This document shows, one piece after another, positions 17,417 through 25,892 of a DNA stretch of 64,000 nucleotides (within the stretch, counting starts at the first letter, position 1; the number at the start of each line of letters is the position of its first letter). The notes beneath the pieces are model-generated. The model saw nothing but the letters and a program-made list of their open reading frames with translations. It was not told the origin of the DNA and searched no databases. Location: NCBI GenBank assembly GCA_963708165.1, contig OY970187.1, positions 3,658,001 through 3,722,000 of the forward strand, written 5' to 3'. Source of the stretch: Rubricoccus sp963708165. GTDB taxonomy: Bacteria > Bacteroidota > Rhodothermia > Rhodothermales > Rubricoccaceae. Both the position numbers and the translations under genes were made by a program.

Positions 17417-17899
17417 CTAGAGACGCCTTGCGAGCCGGGCGTCGACGGGGAAAGGTTCCGGTGGGCCGCTCTCGACGTGGCGAAACTCGGGGTGCAGAGG
17501 ATTGAGAAGCACGTTCGTCTCGTGCGGCACGACCGTGGACGGCACCACCAGGGCTACCGATCGTTTGGCATCGAACCACTCGGTTCCCAGCGCTCGGGTC
17601 GATGCGGGATGTGGCCACATTTGCCAATCTGAAGGCAGTTCTGTCCGGTTGAGACGCTCAACGAGAGCAAGGGGGATAGAGAGCGGAACCGCGACGTAGT
17701 CGGCGCGCAGCAGTTCGGCCCGGTCGACATGGACCAGCGTTTCGAGCAAGGCGAGCGCCGCCGACGACGCCGCGTAGACGACCGGACGGCCTCTGGCGTG
17801 CCATCTACCCGCCCGCAGAGATGAGCCAATCCCAGAAAGCGCGGTGTTGGCGTACCGCGATTTCGTGAGCCGCCACGCTACCAGAGAACGTCCTGTCAC
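17417..17899 (-). CDS. RES-domain toxin
   Basis: 160 residues. RES fold signature: Arg in VAWRLTKSRYANTALSGIG, GGRW-like RAGRWHARGRPVVYAASSAALALLE and the Glu of ALALLETLVHVD, then DWQ-like SDWQMWP. RES toxins degrade NAD+ and stop growth. The GTG start shares a base with the stop of the antitoxin gene (TAGTG), so the pair is tightly coupled with the antitoxin first, as usual for Xre/MbcA-RES modules. Confidence 0.9.
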   Translation of the reverse strand: MTGRSLVAWRLTKSRYANTALSGIGSSLRAGRWHARGRPVVYAASSAALALLETLVHVDRAELLRADYVAVPLSIPLALVERLNRTELPSDWQMWPHPASTRALGTEWFDAKRSVALVVPSTVVPHETNVLLNPLHPEFRHVESGPPEPFPVDARLARRL

Positions 17900-18339
17900 T
17901 AGGCTGCCGATGTGAACTCAATAGCGTACAGCATGTCCTCGATCTCACGCGCGCCCGGAGCCGTGTCGGCACGTTGGAGAGGGGTCTCCCCTTCCAGCAG
18001 CGCGTGCGGATGGGTCATCCACGCCGCCGCGGCCTCGGAGTCGCCCAGCGCCGCCGTCGCCATCTCAGCAAGCCGGGCGACGCGAAGGAGCCGGTCCGAC
18101 TCGTCGGGCGCCAGCACGCCAGAGGCTCGGCGGCGGCTCAGCGTGCGCGGCGCCATCTTCAGCGCCTCCGCCAGCGCCGCTGCAGGAAGCCCGAGAGCCG
18201 ATTGCAGCGCATCGAAGGCGTGCGCGGGAAGTCCATTCCGGATCGCGCGGGAGGGCGTGCCTTCCAGCTCCAGAAGGAGCGTTCCGTCGAGGGTGTCGAA
18301 CGGCACAGCGGAGAGATCGAGCAGGACGGGCGGTTCCAT
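17899..18339 (-). CDS. Xre/MbcA/ParS-type antitoxin of the RES toxin
   Basis: 146 residues from the ATG at 18339. An N-terminal helix-turn-helix-like region (LGLPAAALAEALKMAPRTLSRRRASG) and the C-terminal toxin-binding domain: ESDRLLRVARLAEMATAALGDSEAAAAWMTHPHALLEGETPLQ, the classic ParS/MbcA motif where the last part reads N/H-x2-L-x5-P. Upstream in-frame codons to 18504 exist but carry no domain. Neutralises the RES enzyme and probably autorepresses the operon. Confidence 0.9.
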   Translation of the reverse strand: MEPPVLLDLSAVPFDTLDGTLLLELEGTPSRAIRNGLPAHAFDALQSALGLPAAALAEALKMAPRTLSRRRASGVLAPDESDRLLRVARLAEMATAALGDSEAAAAWMTHPHALLEGETPLQRADTAPGAREIEDMLYAIEFTSAA

Positions 18340-18523
18340 CGCAGACGAGAGACGTGTGTACCAAGATAGGCGCCAGATGCCTTGCCGTCTCGGCATCTGG
18401 CGCAACAACGGTTCTGAAACGATCCAGCTGAAGCGTAATCGGTCTTCGAGACCAGGCGATCTGTCGCTAGAGATGCCACTCGGGTTGTGCCTCTGGCGCA
18501 GCACCGGGACCTCCGGCGCCGAG

Positions 18524-19624
18524 TTACATCACCAGCAGCTCTTTCGCCAGAGGCGTCAGGTTCTCGCAGCCGCCATCGGTGACGGCGATGATGTCTTCGA
18601 TGCGGATGCCGAAGCGCTCGGGCAGATAGACGCCGGGCTCGACGGTGACCGTCGCGCCAGCGGGCAGTACGTGATCGGCAGCGCCGGAGAGCCGCGGCCA
18701 CTCGTGGACGTCTAGCCCCACGCCGTGGCCCAGGCTGTGGGTGAAGTACTCGGCCAGGCCCGCGTCCGCGAGGACGCCTCTGGCGAGACCGTCGAGGTGC
18801 GCACCGCTGACACCCGCGTGAGCGCCCGCGATGGCGGCCTCTTGCGCCGCGAGAACGGCGGCATAGGCCGCGCGTGCGTCCTCACCCGGTTCTCCGATGG
18901 CGACGGTCCGCGTCAAATCCGACGCGTAGCCGTCGAGATAGCCGCCCATGTCAAGCACGACCATGTCGCCCGACGCCAGGCGGCGGTCCCCTGCTCGCGC
19001 GTGGGGAAGCGCGCCGTTGGGGCCGGAGCCGACGATGGGCTCGAATGCCATGCTGGTCACTCCTCGCTTGAGGTGTTCGGCGACGATACGGTTTGCAATC
19101 TCCTTTTCAGAAGTATCTGGTTGCAATAACGGCTCAATCGACCGAAACACCTCGCATGTCAGGGCCTGCGCCTGTCGCACCGCGTCCACCTCCGCAGGAG
19201 TTTTGGCCGCCACGTCCTGCACCAAGAGCTGCTCGACCGGTATCCAGCCTACGCCCTCGAACACGTCGTCCAGCCTCTGGCGCTGCTGAACCGTCACGTG
19301 GTCCGACTGGAACGCGACGCCAGAGGCACCCGAGCCTTGCCCGCCAGAGGCTGCGAGCCAACCGCTTTCGGCGACGTGTTCCCACAGCTTGTAGCCGGGC
19401 ACGTGGACCTCGGCGTCCTGCACCTCGCGGCGCGCCTGCACGTCGTACCGGCCGTCTGTCACAAAGTGGGCGGCCTCTGGCGTGACGACGAGGATCCCGT
19501 TCGAGCCCGTAAAGCCGGTCGCCCAGCGGATGTCCGCCCGGTGCGTGATCACCGCCGCCTCGGCGCCAGAGGCCACCGCGCGGGCGCGGATGGCGTCGAG
19601 GCGCGTGCCCTTGGGACCGCTCAT
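18524..19624 (-). CDS. M24-family Xaa-Pro peptidase
   Basis: 366 residues. N-terminal creatinase-like domain (about 1-130) and pita-bread catalytic domain. All five metal ligands can be placed: two Asp in VVLDMGGYLDGYASDLTRT, His in HSLGHGVGLDVHE, Glu in TVTVEPGVYL and Glu in RIEDIIAVT. Cleaves N-terminal residues ahead of proline in the cytoplasm. The ATG overlaps the guaB stop by one base. A GCAATAACGG copy lies within (19123-19132). Confidence 0.94.
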   Translation of the reverse strand: MSGPKGTRLDAIRARAVASGAEAAVITHRADIRWATGFTGSNGILVVTPEAAHFVTDGRYDVQARREVQDAEVHVPGYKLWEHVAESGWLAASGGQGSGASGVAFQSDHVTVQQRQRLDDVFEGVGWIPVEQLLVQDVAAKTPAEVDAVRQAQALTCEVFRSIEPLLQPDTSEKEIANRIVAEHLKRGVTSMAFEPIVGSGPNGALPHARAGDRRLASGDMVVLDMGGYLDGYASDLTRTVAIGEPGEDARAAYAAVLAAQEAAIAGAHAGVSGAHLDGLARGVLADAGLAEYFTHSLGHGVGLDVHEWPRLSGAADHVLPAGATVTVEPGVYLPERFGIRIEDIIAVTDGGCENLTPLAKELLVM

Positions 19625-21087
19625 CAGGCCGAGGAGTAATTGGGTGCCTCCTGCGTGATCGTGATGTCGTGTGGGTGGCTCTCGCGAAGCCCAGCGCCGG
19701 TGATGCGCACAAACTGCGCGCGCTCGCGCAGCGCGTCGACACCGTCGCAGCCGCAGTAGCCCAGCGCGGCACGCAATCCGCCGACCATTTGGTAGACCAC
19801 CTCTTCGAGCGTGCCTTTGTACGGCACGCGGCCCGCGATCCCCTCGGGCACGAGCTTCTTCAGGTCATCCTCGGCGTCCTGGAAGTAGCGGTCTTTCGAG
19901 CCCGCCTCCATCGCGCCGATGCTGCCCATGCCGCGGTAGTTCTTGTAGCGGCGGCCTTCGTACAAGACTGTGTCGCCGGGGCTTTCCTCAACGCCCGCAA
20001 ACAGCCCGCCGATCATGACCGTGCTCGCGCCAGCGGCGATGGCTTTGGGGATGTCGCCGGTCTGCTTGACACCGCCGTCGGCGATGATCGGCACGTCGTA
20101 GCGGGCCGCAGCCTCGGCGCAGCGCATGACCGCCGTGAGCTGCGGCACGCCGACGCCCGCGACCACGCGCGTGGTGCAGATAGAGCCCGGCCCGATGCCC
20201 ACCTTGACCGCGTCGGCGCCCGCGAGGATGAGGTCTTCGGTCGCCTCTGGCGTGGCGACGTTGCCCGCGACCACGTCCAGGCCGGGATGGTTGGCCTTGA
20301 TGCGCTCGACGGCGCGCAGCACGCCCTCGGAGTGTCCGTGCGCCGTATCGACCACCACGAAGTCGACCTCGGCCTCGGCGAGCGCTGCGACGCGCTCCTC
20401 GTTGTCCCCTCCCACACCGACGGCGGCACCGACGCGCAAGCGGCCGAACTCGTCCTTACAGGCGAACGGGTGCTTCTTCTTTTTCTGGATGTCTTTAAAC
20501 GTGATCAGGCCCCGCAGGTGCGTCTCCCCATCCACGACGGGCAGCTTCTCGATTTTGTGCTCCTGCAAGATGGCCTCCGCCTCGTCCAGCGTCGTGCCCA
20601 TGGGCGCGGTCACGAGCGGCGTGCGCGTCATGATCTCCGCCAGAGGCCGGTCGTGCTTGTGCTCGAAGCGCAGGTCCCGGTTGGTCACGATGCCGACCAG
20701 GTGCCCGTCTTCGTCTACGATCGGGATCCCGCCGATGCTGTAGTGCGCCATCCTCTGGCGCGCGTCACCGACGGTGTGCGCCGGGCGGAGCACGATCGGA
20801 TCCTGAATCATGCCGCTCTCGCTCCGCTTGACACGGCGCACGAACGCGGCCTGCTGCTCCGGGATCACGTTTTTGTGCAGCACGCCGACGCCACCCGCGC
20901 GCGCCATCGCGATGGCCATGTTGGCTTCGGTCACGGTGTCCATCGCGGCCGAGACCAGTGGAATGTTGACCGTGATGTTGCGCGTGATGCGGCTCACGGT
21001 CGACGCGTCGCGCGGCATGACGGACGAGCGCGCCGGAACGAGTAGCACGTCGTCGTAGGTGAGCCCTTCGAAAGCGATTTTGGACAT
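19624..21087 (-). CDS. guaB: IMP dehydrogenase
   Basis: 487 residues, full length. Converts IMP to XMP with NAD+ in guanine nucleotide synthesis. N terminus FEGLTYDDVLLVPARSSV, two CBS regulatory domains at about 95-205 (IVDEDGHLVGIVTNRDLRF; PVVDGETHLRGLIT), catalytic loop GPGSICTTRVVAGVGVPQ containing the nucleophilic Cys, and the active-site flap region YRGMGSIGAMEAGSKDRY. Only about three iterated 10-mers, fewer than neighbouring genes. The leader on its coding strand is pyrimidine-rich (gagtctcccgcctcc before ATG). Confidence 0.97.
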   Translation of the reverse strand: MSKIAFEGLTYDDVLLVPARSSVMPRDASTVSRITRNITVNIPLVSAAMDTVTEANMAIAMARAGGVGVLHKNVIPEQQAAFVRRVKRSESGMIQDPIVLRPAHTVGDARQRMAHYSIGGIPIVDEDGHLVGIVTNRDLRFEHKHDRPLAEIMTRTPLVTAPMGTTLDEAEAILQEHKIEKLPVVDGETHLRGLITFKDIQKKKKHPFACKDEFGRLRVGAAVGVGGDNEERVAALAEAEVDFVVVDTAHGHSEGVLRAVERIKANHPGLDVVAGNVATPEATEDLILAGADAVKVGIGPGSICTTRVVAGVGVPQLTAVMRCAEAAARYDVPIIADGGVKQTGDIPKAIAAGASTVMIGGLFAGVEESPGDTVLYEGRRYKNYRGMGSIGAMEAGSKDRYFQDAEDDLKKLVPEGIAGRVPYKGTLEEVVYQMVGGLRAALGYCGCDGVDALRERAQFVRITGAGLRESHPHDITITQEAPNYSSA

Positions 21088-21146
21088 GGAGGCGGGAGAC
21101 TCAGGAGGCGAATCGCCAGAGGCCCAATCCAGCCTCTGGCGCGAGC

Positions 21147-21995
21147 TTAGAAGACGATGGCTTTGAGCTTGACGGAGCGGCGGAGCATGTTGACCTCGTG
21201 GGCGTGGAGGCGACGCCAGCGGCCACGGCGCAGGCCGCTCAGGTCGAGACCGGCATAGCCGACACGTTCGAGGCCCGAGACCTCGTGCCCGAGGTGCTCC
21301 AGCATGCGGCGCACCTGCCGGTTGCGGCCCTCGTGGAGCGCCAGCGCGACGCGGTGCTTGTCGTCGTCCACGTAGCCGACTTGATCCGCTTTGGCGAGGC
21401 CGTCTTCGAGTTCGACGCCGTTGCGAAGCGCGTCGATCTCAGGCGCCGTGACGACGCGTTCGGTCGTGGCGAGGTACAGTTTGCCTGCGCCGTAGCGCGG
21501 GTGCATCAGGCGGTGCGCCAGGTCACCGTCCGTTGTGAGCAACAGCGCACCGGTCGTGTTGCGGTCCAAGCGGCCGACGGGAAACAGCGCGTCGCCCTCT
21601 CCCCCATCAAGGTCAATGAGATCGAGAACGGTTTTGCGGCCTTTCTCGTCCGCGACGGTCGTGATGGTGTCCGTCGGCTTGTTCAGCAGGATGTACACCA
21701 GGCCAGCGGGCGTGATCGGCTTGCCGTCGACCTCGACGCGGTCGCTGGGGCTCACCTTGATGCCCATCTCGGTCACGACCTCGCCGTTGACACGCACACG
21801 GCGCTCGGCGATGATGTCATCGGCGCCGCGACGGCTCGCGACGCCCGCCCTCGCGAGGTACCGGTTGAGGCGCACCTCCTCGGTGATCGACGCCGGCGCC
21901 TTCGGCGGACTCGTGTCGGGCCTCTGGCGGTTTGCGCGGCTCGCGCGCTTGCGGCCCTTGGTGTGCTGGGCGGTGGTGCGGCGGCGATCAGCCAT
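21147..21995 (-). CDS. rluB: Ribosomal large-subunit pseudouridine synthase RluB-like
   Basis: 282 residues from the ATG at 21995. A basic leader (RRRTTAQHTKGRKRASR) precedes an S4 RNA-binding domain (RLNRYLARAGVASRRGADDIIAE, about 45-90) and the RsuA/RluB catalytic domain with the nucleophile Asp in FPVGRLDRNTTGALLLT and the C-terminal EGRNRQVRRMLEHLGHEV. Isomerises a uridine in 23S rRNA. It overlaps the scpB stop by 8 bp, the common scpA-scpB-rluB order. Confidence 0.93.
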   Translation of the reverse strand: MADRRRTTAQHTKGRKRASRANRQRPDTSPPKAPASITEEVRLNRYLARAGVASRRGADDIIAERRVRVNGEVVTEMGIKVSPSDRVEVDGKPITPAGLVYILLNKPTDTITTVADEKGRKTVLDLIDLDGGEGDALFPVGRLDRNTTGALLLTTDGDLAHRLMHPRYGAGKLYLATTERVVTAPEIDALRNGVELEDGLAKADQVGYVDDDKHRVALALHEGRNRQVRRMLEHLGHEVSGLERVGYAGLDLSGLRRGRWRRLHAHEVNMLRRSVKLKAIVF

Positions 21996-22858
21996 CGGAA
22001 GGGGCTTCGGGGGTGTCGCCTGAAGAAACGACGCCAGAGGCGGGCGCGCTGAACGGTTCGGGTGAAACCGGTGGCGGGGACGGGGTGCTGGGTACCGAGA
22101 ACTGGCGAGCGGCACCGCCAGAGGCCTCTGGCGGCGACGTGTCCATCGCGGTTTCCCCTTCGACCCGTCTCTCACGCCTTTCGCTTTCCCCGCCAGAGGC
22201 GCCGGGAGCGCCATCGATCTGAGCGTCCGCGGCCCACTCGGCGAGGAGTTGCGCACGTTCGCGCGAAAAGCGAGGGTCGCTCAGGATCTCCTCGACCTCG
22301 CGCGGGCTCGGGAGGTCCTGGAGCGTCGCGAGGCCGAACTGGTCGAGAAAGCGGTCTGTCGTGCCGTAGAGCAGCGGGCGCCCGATGGACTCGGCGCGGC
22401 CGACCACGTCGACAAAGCCGCGCTCCAGGAGCTGGCGGAGGGCATAGTCCGACGAGACGCCGCGCACGTGCTCGACCTCGGGCTTGGTGGTCGGGTTGCT
22501 TGTATGCAATAACGGCAAGTGTCTCCAGAAGCGAACGGCTGAGCCGCTTTTCCTCCTCGCGCGCGAACAACGAGCGCACAAACGGCGCGAGCTCGCGAAT
22601 GGTCGCGAGCCTGTACCCACCGCCGAACGCCTCGACGCGAAAGGCGCGTCCTCCTGCCCGATACTGAGCGTTTAGCCGCTCGACGGCCTCCACGATAGCC
22701 TCTGGCGCTATGTCCGTCCCGGTCACATCCGTGTACGCCCGCGCGAGGTCCTCGTCACGCAGCGGCACATCGGAGGCAAACACCAGAGCTTCGACGGCTT
22801 GCGCGAGGCGTGCGTCGTGGTCGTCGGCGACGCGGCCGGCAGGAACGGTGGTGTCCAT
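21988..22858 (-). pseudogene. scpB: Chromosome segregation protein ScpB, interrupted by a +1 frameshift
   Basis: Starts at ATG 22858 (overlapping scpA as ATGA). Winged-helix protein of the SMC-kleisin complex: ALVFASDVPLRDEDLARAY and FRVEAFGGGYRLAT in the first frame, up to LAVIAYKQP. The family continuation (TTKPEVEHVRGVSSDYALRQLL, GRPLLYGTTDRFLDQFGL) is in the next frame. One extra C in frame-0 CAA CCC GAC (plus-strand GGG at 22493-22495) causes it; reading CCC as slipping to CCG restores Gln-Pro-Thr-Thr-Lys-Pro. Total length 871 bp = 290 codons + 1. A GCAATAACGG copy lies 11 bp away (22506-22515). The C-terminal tail is an expanded Pro/Ser/Gly region rich in the iterated motif. Sequence error or real frameshifting are both possible. 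Confidence 0.82.
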
Positions 22859-23677
22859 CACGGAGAAACGGAATCGTGTACCGCGCCAGAGGACACATCC
22901 TCGCCAGAGGACACATCCTCGCCAGAGGACACATCCTCGCCAGAGGCGTCGGCCTCTGGCGCGGCGACGAGCGCGAAGTCCTCGGCGCCGAGGCCGAGCG
23001 TGAGGCGCAGCCTCTGGCGCTGAAGCAGGTCGAGCACGGCGAGAAAGGTGGCGATGATAAAGGCCTTGCTCCGGTCGTGCATGAGGTCGGCAAAGCGGAC
23101 GCGCTCGCCAGAGGCCAGGCGGTCGAGCAGCCAAGCCTTTTGCTCATCCACGGCCACGCTCTCGCGCAGAACGGCGTGGCGGTACGGGTCGGCAATCTCG
23201 GCGCTGCGCTCGAGGGCTTTGGCGAGGGCGCCGAGCAAATCAAACAGGCTGGCGCGATAGGTGACCTCCTCCGCCTGCGGGGCGTAGCGCTCGCGTTCGC
23301 CGGAGGCCTCGCCGCGCGTGAACAGCCTCTGGCGGTCCTCGAAGGCCGCGCCCATCTTTTCACCTGCCTCGCGAAACTGGACGTATTCCAGAGAGGCGCT
23401 CGACCAGTTCCTTGCGCGGGTCCTCGGGCTCCTCGCCGTCCTCGGCGGGCGGACGCGGAAGCAGCATCCGCGCCTTGATCTGGATCAGCAGGGCGGCCGT
23501 GTACACGAACTCGGCCGCATCGTCCAGATCCAAGTGCTGCATCGCGCGGACCGCATCCAGGTACTCGTCTGCGATGCGCGCGATGGGGATGTCGTACACA
23601 TCCAGCTCGTCCCGCCGGATAAAAAACAGCAGCAGGTCCAGCGGCCCTTCGAACTCGCTGAGGTGGACGCGGTGCAA
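22858..23677 (-). pseudogene. scpA: Segregation/condensation protein ScpA (kleisin), interrupted by a +1 frameshift
   Basis: The kleisin start HRVHLSEFEGPLDLLLFFIRRDELDVYDIPIARIADEYL is unmistakable, as is EFVYTAALLIQIKARMLLP. There is no ATG; a TTG at 23677 is the best start, uncertain. After EELVERL-type residues the frame breaks: frame-0 CGC CTC TCT GGA should read Arg-Leu-Leu-Glu-Tyr-Val-Gln, and one extra base (plus-strand A near 23392) shifts it. The second part (KMGAAFEDRQRLFTRGEAS to LVAAPEA) is intact in the new frame; 820 bp = 273 codons + 1. The C terminus holds three 18-bp tandem repeats encoding SGEDVS units. Works with ScpB and SMC. Confidence 0.82.
22884..22947. repeat. Tandem repeat, 3 x 18 bp, seeded on the iterated motif
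   Basis: Unit CGCCAGAGGACACATCCT at 22884-22901, 22902-22919 and 22920-22937, followed by an exact CGCCAGAGGC (22938-22947). In frame in scpA it encodes a repeated Ser-Ser-Gly-Glu-Asp-Val string in the C-terminal tail. Units are identical, so the expansion is recent or maintained. Confidence 0.92.
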
Positions 23678-23762
23678 CGGAACGGCGGGGGTGATGAGGC
23701 CTCTGGCGCCAGAGGCGGAGTGGGAACGATGGCGGGGGCGCAGTGCAAAGGCACCCGACTGC

Positions 23763-24728
23763 TTATCCCTGCTTTTCCTTCGTCTTGAACCACTCGACGG
23801 TTTCCTCCAGGCCCGTCGCGAGGTCGGTCTCGGGGCTCCAGCCGAAGTGCTCGTGGATCTTGGACGTGTCGAGCACGCTGCGCTGCTGCTCGCCGGGCTT
23901 GGCCTCGCCGTGCGTCTCGGGCGCATTGGCGCCCGTAAACGTGTTGAGGTGTCCGAAAAGCTGGTTCACGTCGGTCTCGATGCCCGTGCCGACGTTGAAA
24001 ATGTCGGTGCCGTCGTGCTCCATCGCGCCCATGATGGCGCGGACTACGTCCTTCACGAACACGTAGTCGCGGGTCTGCTTGCCCGGTCCGTTGATGGTCG
24101 GCTTCTGGCCTCGGAGCAGCATCTGCGTAAAGATGGCCACCACACCGGCTTCGCCGTGTGGGTTCTGGCGCGGACCGTACACGTTCGCAAAGCGCAGCGC
24201 GACGCTTTCGATGCCGTGCGTCTCCTTGTAAAACCGCAGGTAGTGCTCGCTGACGAGTTTGGTGATGCCGTAGGGCGACATCGGCAGTTGCGGGTGCGTC
24301 TCGGGCTGCGGTCCGGCGTCGTTGAAATCAGGGTGCGGCTCGCCATAGATGGCGCCGCCCGTCGAGGCGAAGACGACCTTTTCGAGTCCGTGCTGCCGCC
24401 CGGCTTCGAGCAGGTTGAGCAAACCGAGCACGTTGACGCTGGCATCGAAGACCGGATCGCTCACGCTGCGGCGCACATCCATCTGCGCCGCCAGGTGCGC
24501 GACGGCCGCAAACTTGTGCTCTGCGAAGAGATCTCGCACGCTGTCGCTGCGGAGGTCCATCTCGTGGAAGGTGGCCTCGGCCGGGACGTTGGAGCGGACG
24601 CCTCCCGAGAGGTCGTCGAGCACATGAACCTGTGCGCCTCTGGCGACGAGGGCGTCGGCGACGTGGGAGCCGATGAATCCGGCACCGCCGGTGACGAGGA
24701 CGGGACGGTCTGCGAACGGGAACGACAT
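23763..24728 (-). CDS. NAD-dependent nucleotide-sugar epimerase/dehydratase (GalE-like)
   Basis: 321 residues, extended SDR. Rossmann motif VLVTGGAGFIGSHVADAL at 9-26, Asp at the end of strand 2 (HVLDDLSGG), AHLAAQMDVRRSV, catalytic FASTGGAIYG and Tyr-x3-Lys in MSPYGITKLVSEHYL, LRFANVYGPRQNP, and the C-terminal NVGTGIETDVN. Probably UDP-glucose 4-epimerase or a related sugar epimerase feeding the glycosyltransferases 7 kb away; exact substrate not readable. Confidence 0.9.
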   Translation of the reverse strand: MSFPFADRPVLVTGGAGFIGSHVADALVARGAQVHVLDDLSGGVRSNVPAEATFHEMDLRSDSVRDLFAEHKFAAVAHLAAQMDVRRSVSDPVFDASVNVLGLLNLLEAGRQHGLEKVVFASTGGAIYGEPHPDFNDAGPQPETHPQLPMSPYGITKLVSEHYLRFYKETHGIESVALRFANVYGPRQNPHGEAGVVAIFTQMLLRGQKPTINGPGKQTRDYVFVKDVVRAIMGAMEHDGTDIFNVGTGIETDVNQLFGHLNTFTGANAPETHGEAKPGEQQRSVLDTSKIHEHFGWSPETDLATGLEETVEWFKTKEKQG

Positions 24729-24819
24729 AGCAAGGGGAGTGCGTGTCCCAAGCTACGGGCGCGAGAGGCCACCGAGCACGTGCGACGCCTCTGGCGAGCG
24801 GGAATCGCTAGACTTCGGC

Positions 24820-25875
24820 ATGAGTTCTCCCCTCTCCCGCCGCCGCTTTCTGGGCGCTGGCGCCGCACTCGCCGCCACTCCCCTCCTCGCGCGCCCGGCT
24901 CTCGCCGCGCCAGAGGCCGCCGCTGGTCACCCCAGAGGCGTGACCGAACCGATCGTGCCACCGCGCCTCAACCCCGGCGATACAGTCGCGCTGATCGCGC
25001 CTGCGGGTGGTGTCCGCCAGAGGCTGCTCGATAAGGCAATCGAGACGATGTCGATTCTGGGTCTGGACCACGTGGTGGGTGAACACGTCTTGGAGCGACA
25101 TGGGTACCTCGCCGGGACCGATGCAGAACGGGCAGAGGATTTCAACCGTGCAATAACGGACCCGAAGGTGGATGCTCTTTTCGCCATCCGTGGCGGATGG
25201 GGCTGCGCGAGAATGCTCCCACTCGTCGACTGGACGGCGTTGCGCGCCAACCCGAAAGCGGTTATCGGCTACAGCGATCTCACGTCGCTTCTGCTCGCTG
25301 CCTACGCACGCTCCGGCGTCGTCGGCTTTCACGGGCCTGTGGCCACGTCCACGTTTAGCCCGTTTACGCTCGCGAGTCTGCGCGCGCTCGTCTTCGACGC
25401 GAGTGCCGGGCCTCTGGCGCCAGAGGCTGAAGCCGACCCCGAGCCCATCCTCACCATTACCAGCGGCACCGCCCGAGGCCGTCTTCTGGGCGGTAACCTG
25501 ACGGTGCTGTGCGCAATGGTGGGCACGCCGTATCTGCCTTCTTTCGAAGGCGGCATCCTGTTTCTGGAAGACATCGGCGAGAGCGTCTACCGCATCGACC
25601 GGATGCTGACCCAACTCGGGCAGTCTGGGCTCTTGGGCGGGCTCGCAGGTGTCGCGTTTGGCAGCTGCCGCGGGTGCAACCCCGAGGTCGACTCGGTCGG
25701 ACAGTTCACGCTGGAAGAGGTCATGCGGCGCCACTTCGAGCCTCTGGCGGTGCCCGTGTACTTCGGCGCGCCGTTCGGTCACATCCGCGACAAAGTGACC
25801 GTACCCGTCGGCGCGCTCGCGGAGATGGACGCCGATGCGGGGACGCTGCGCCTGCTCCAACCTGCCGTGCGCTAG
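24820..25875 (+). CDS. LD-carboxypeptidase (S66), Tat-exported
   Basis: 351 residues from ATG 24820. Twin-arginine signal MSSPLSRRRFLGAGAALAAT...ALA (about 29 residues). S66 fold: GDTVALIAPAGGV, FAIRGGWGCARMLPLVDW, nucleophile Ser in VIGYSDLTSLLLA, the Glu of GGILFLEDIGESVYRIDR, and the final His in FGHIRDKVTVPVG. Trims the terminal D-Ala of murein tetrapeptides in recycling; the Tat signal puts it in the periplasm instead of the usual cytoplasm. It contains a full palindrome in frame (near 25411, read Pro-Leu-Ala-Pro-Glu-Ala) and a GCAATAACGG copy (25150-25159). Confidence 0.93.
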   Translation: MSSPLSRRRFLGAGAALAATPLLARPALAAPEAAAGHPRGVTEPIVPPRLNPGDTVALIAPAGGVRQRLLDKAIETMSILGLDHVVGEHVLERHGYLAGTDAERAEDFNRAITDPKVDALFAIRGGWGCARMLPLVDWTALRANPKAVIGYSDLTSLLLAAYARSGVVGFHGPVATSTFSPFTLASLRALVFDASAGPLAPEAEADPEPILTITSGTARGRLLGGNLTVLCAMVGTPYLPSFEGGILFLEDIGESVYRIDRMLTQLGQSGLLGGLAGVAFGSCRGCNPEVDSVGQFTLEEVMRRHFEPLAVPVYFGAPFGHIRDKVTVPVGALAEMDADAGTLRLLQPAVR

Positions 25876-25892
25876 CCTCTGGCGCCAGAGGC
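25875..25892. repeat. Palindrome filling the whole spacer of a convergent pair
   Basis: GCCTCTGGCGCCAGAGGC is flanked by TA on the left and TA on the right, so the TAG stop of the LD-carboxypeptidase (25873-25875) and the TAG stop of clpS on the other strand (25892-25894) form the two ends of a 22-bp perfect palindrome. Nothing else separates the genes. It could serve as a bidirectional 3'-end hairpin. Confidence 0.92.

Larger units (their letters stand above)
3183..25159. repeat. Second interspersed 10-mer GCAATAACGG / CCGTTATTGC
   Basis: Seven exact copies: 3183-3192 and 6185-6194 (as CCGTTATTGC), 12499-12508, 14019-14028, 19123-19132, 22506-22515 and 25150-25159 (as GCAATAACGG). A one-base variant lies at 9424-9433 inside the recombinase gene. 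I saw none after 25.2 kb. One copy is intergenic, six are inside genes in different reading frames. At this base composition I expect about 0.1 copies per window. The core resembles one arm (GCGATAAC) of the dif-like site at 8668-8695; any link is speculative. Confidence 0.75.

Noticed and set aside
22884..22947. Regularly spaced repeats that could be a small CRISPR array
   Set aside because: Units are directly adjacent (no spacers), 18 bp, in frame in scpA; no cas genes in the window.
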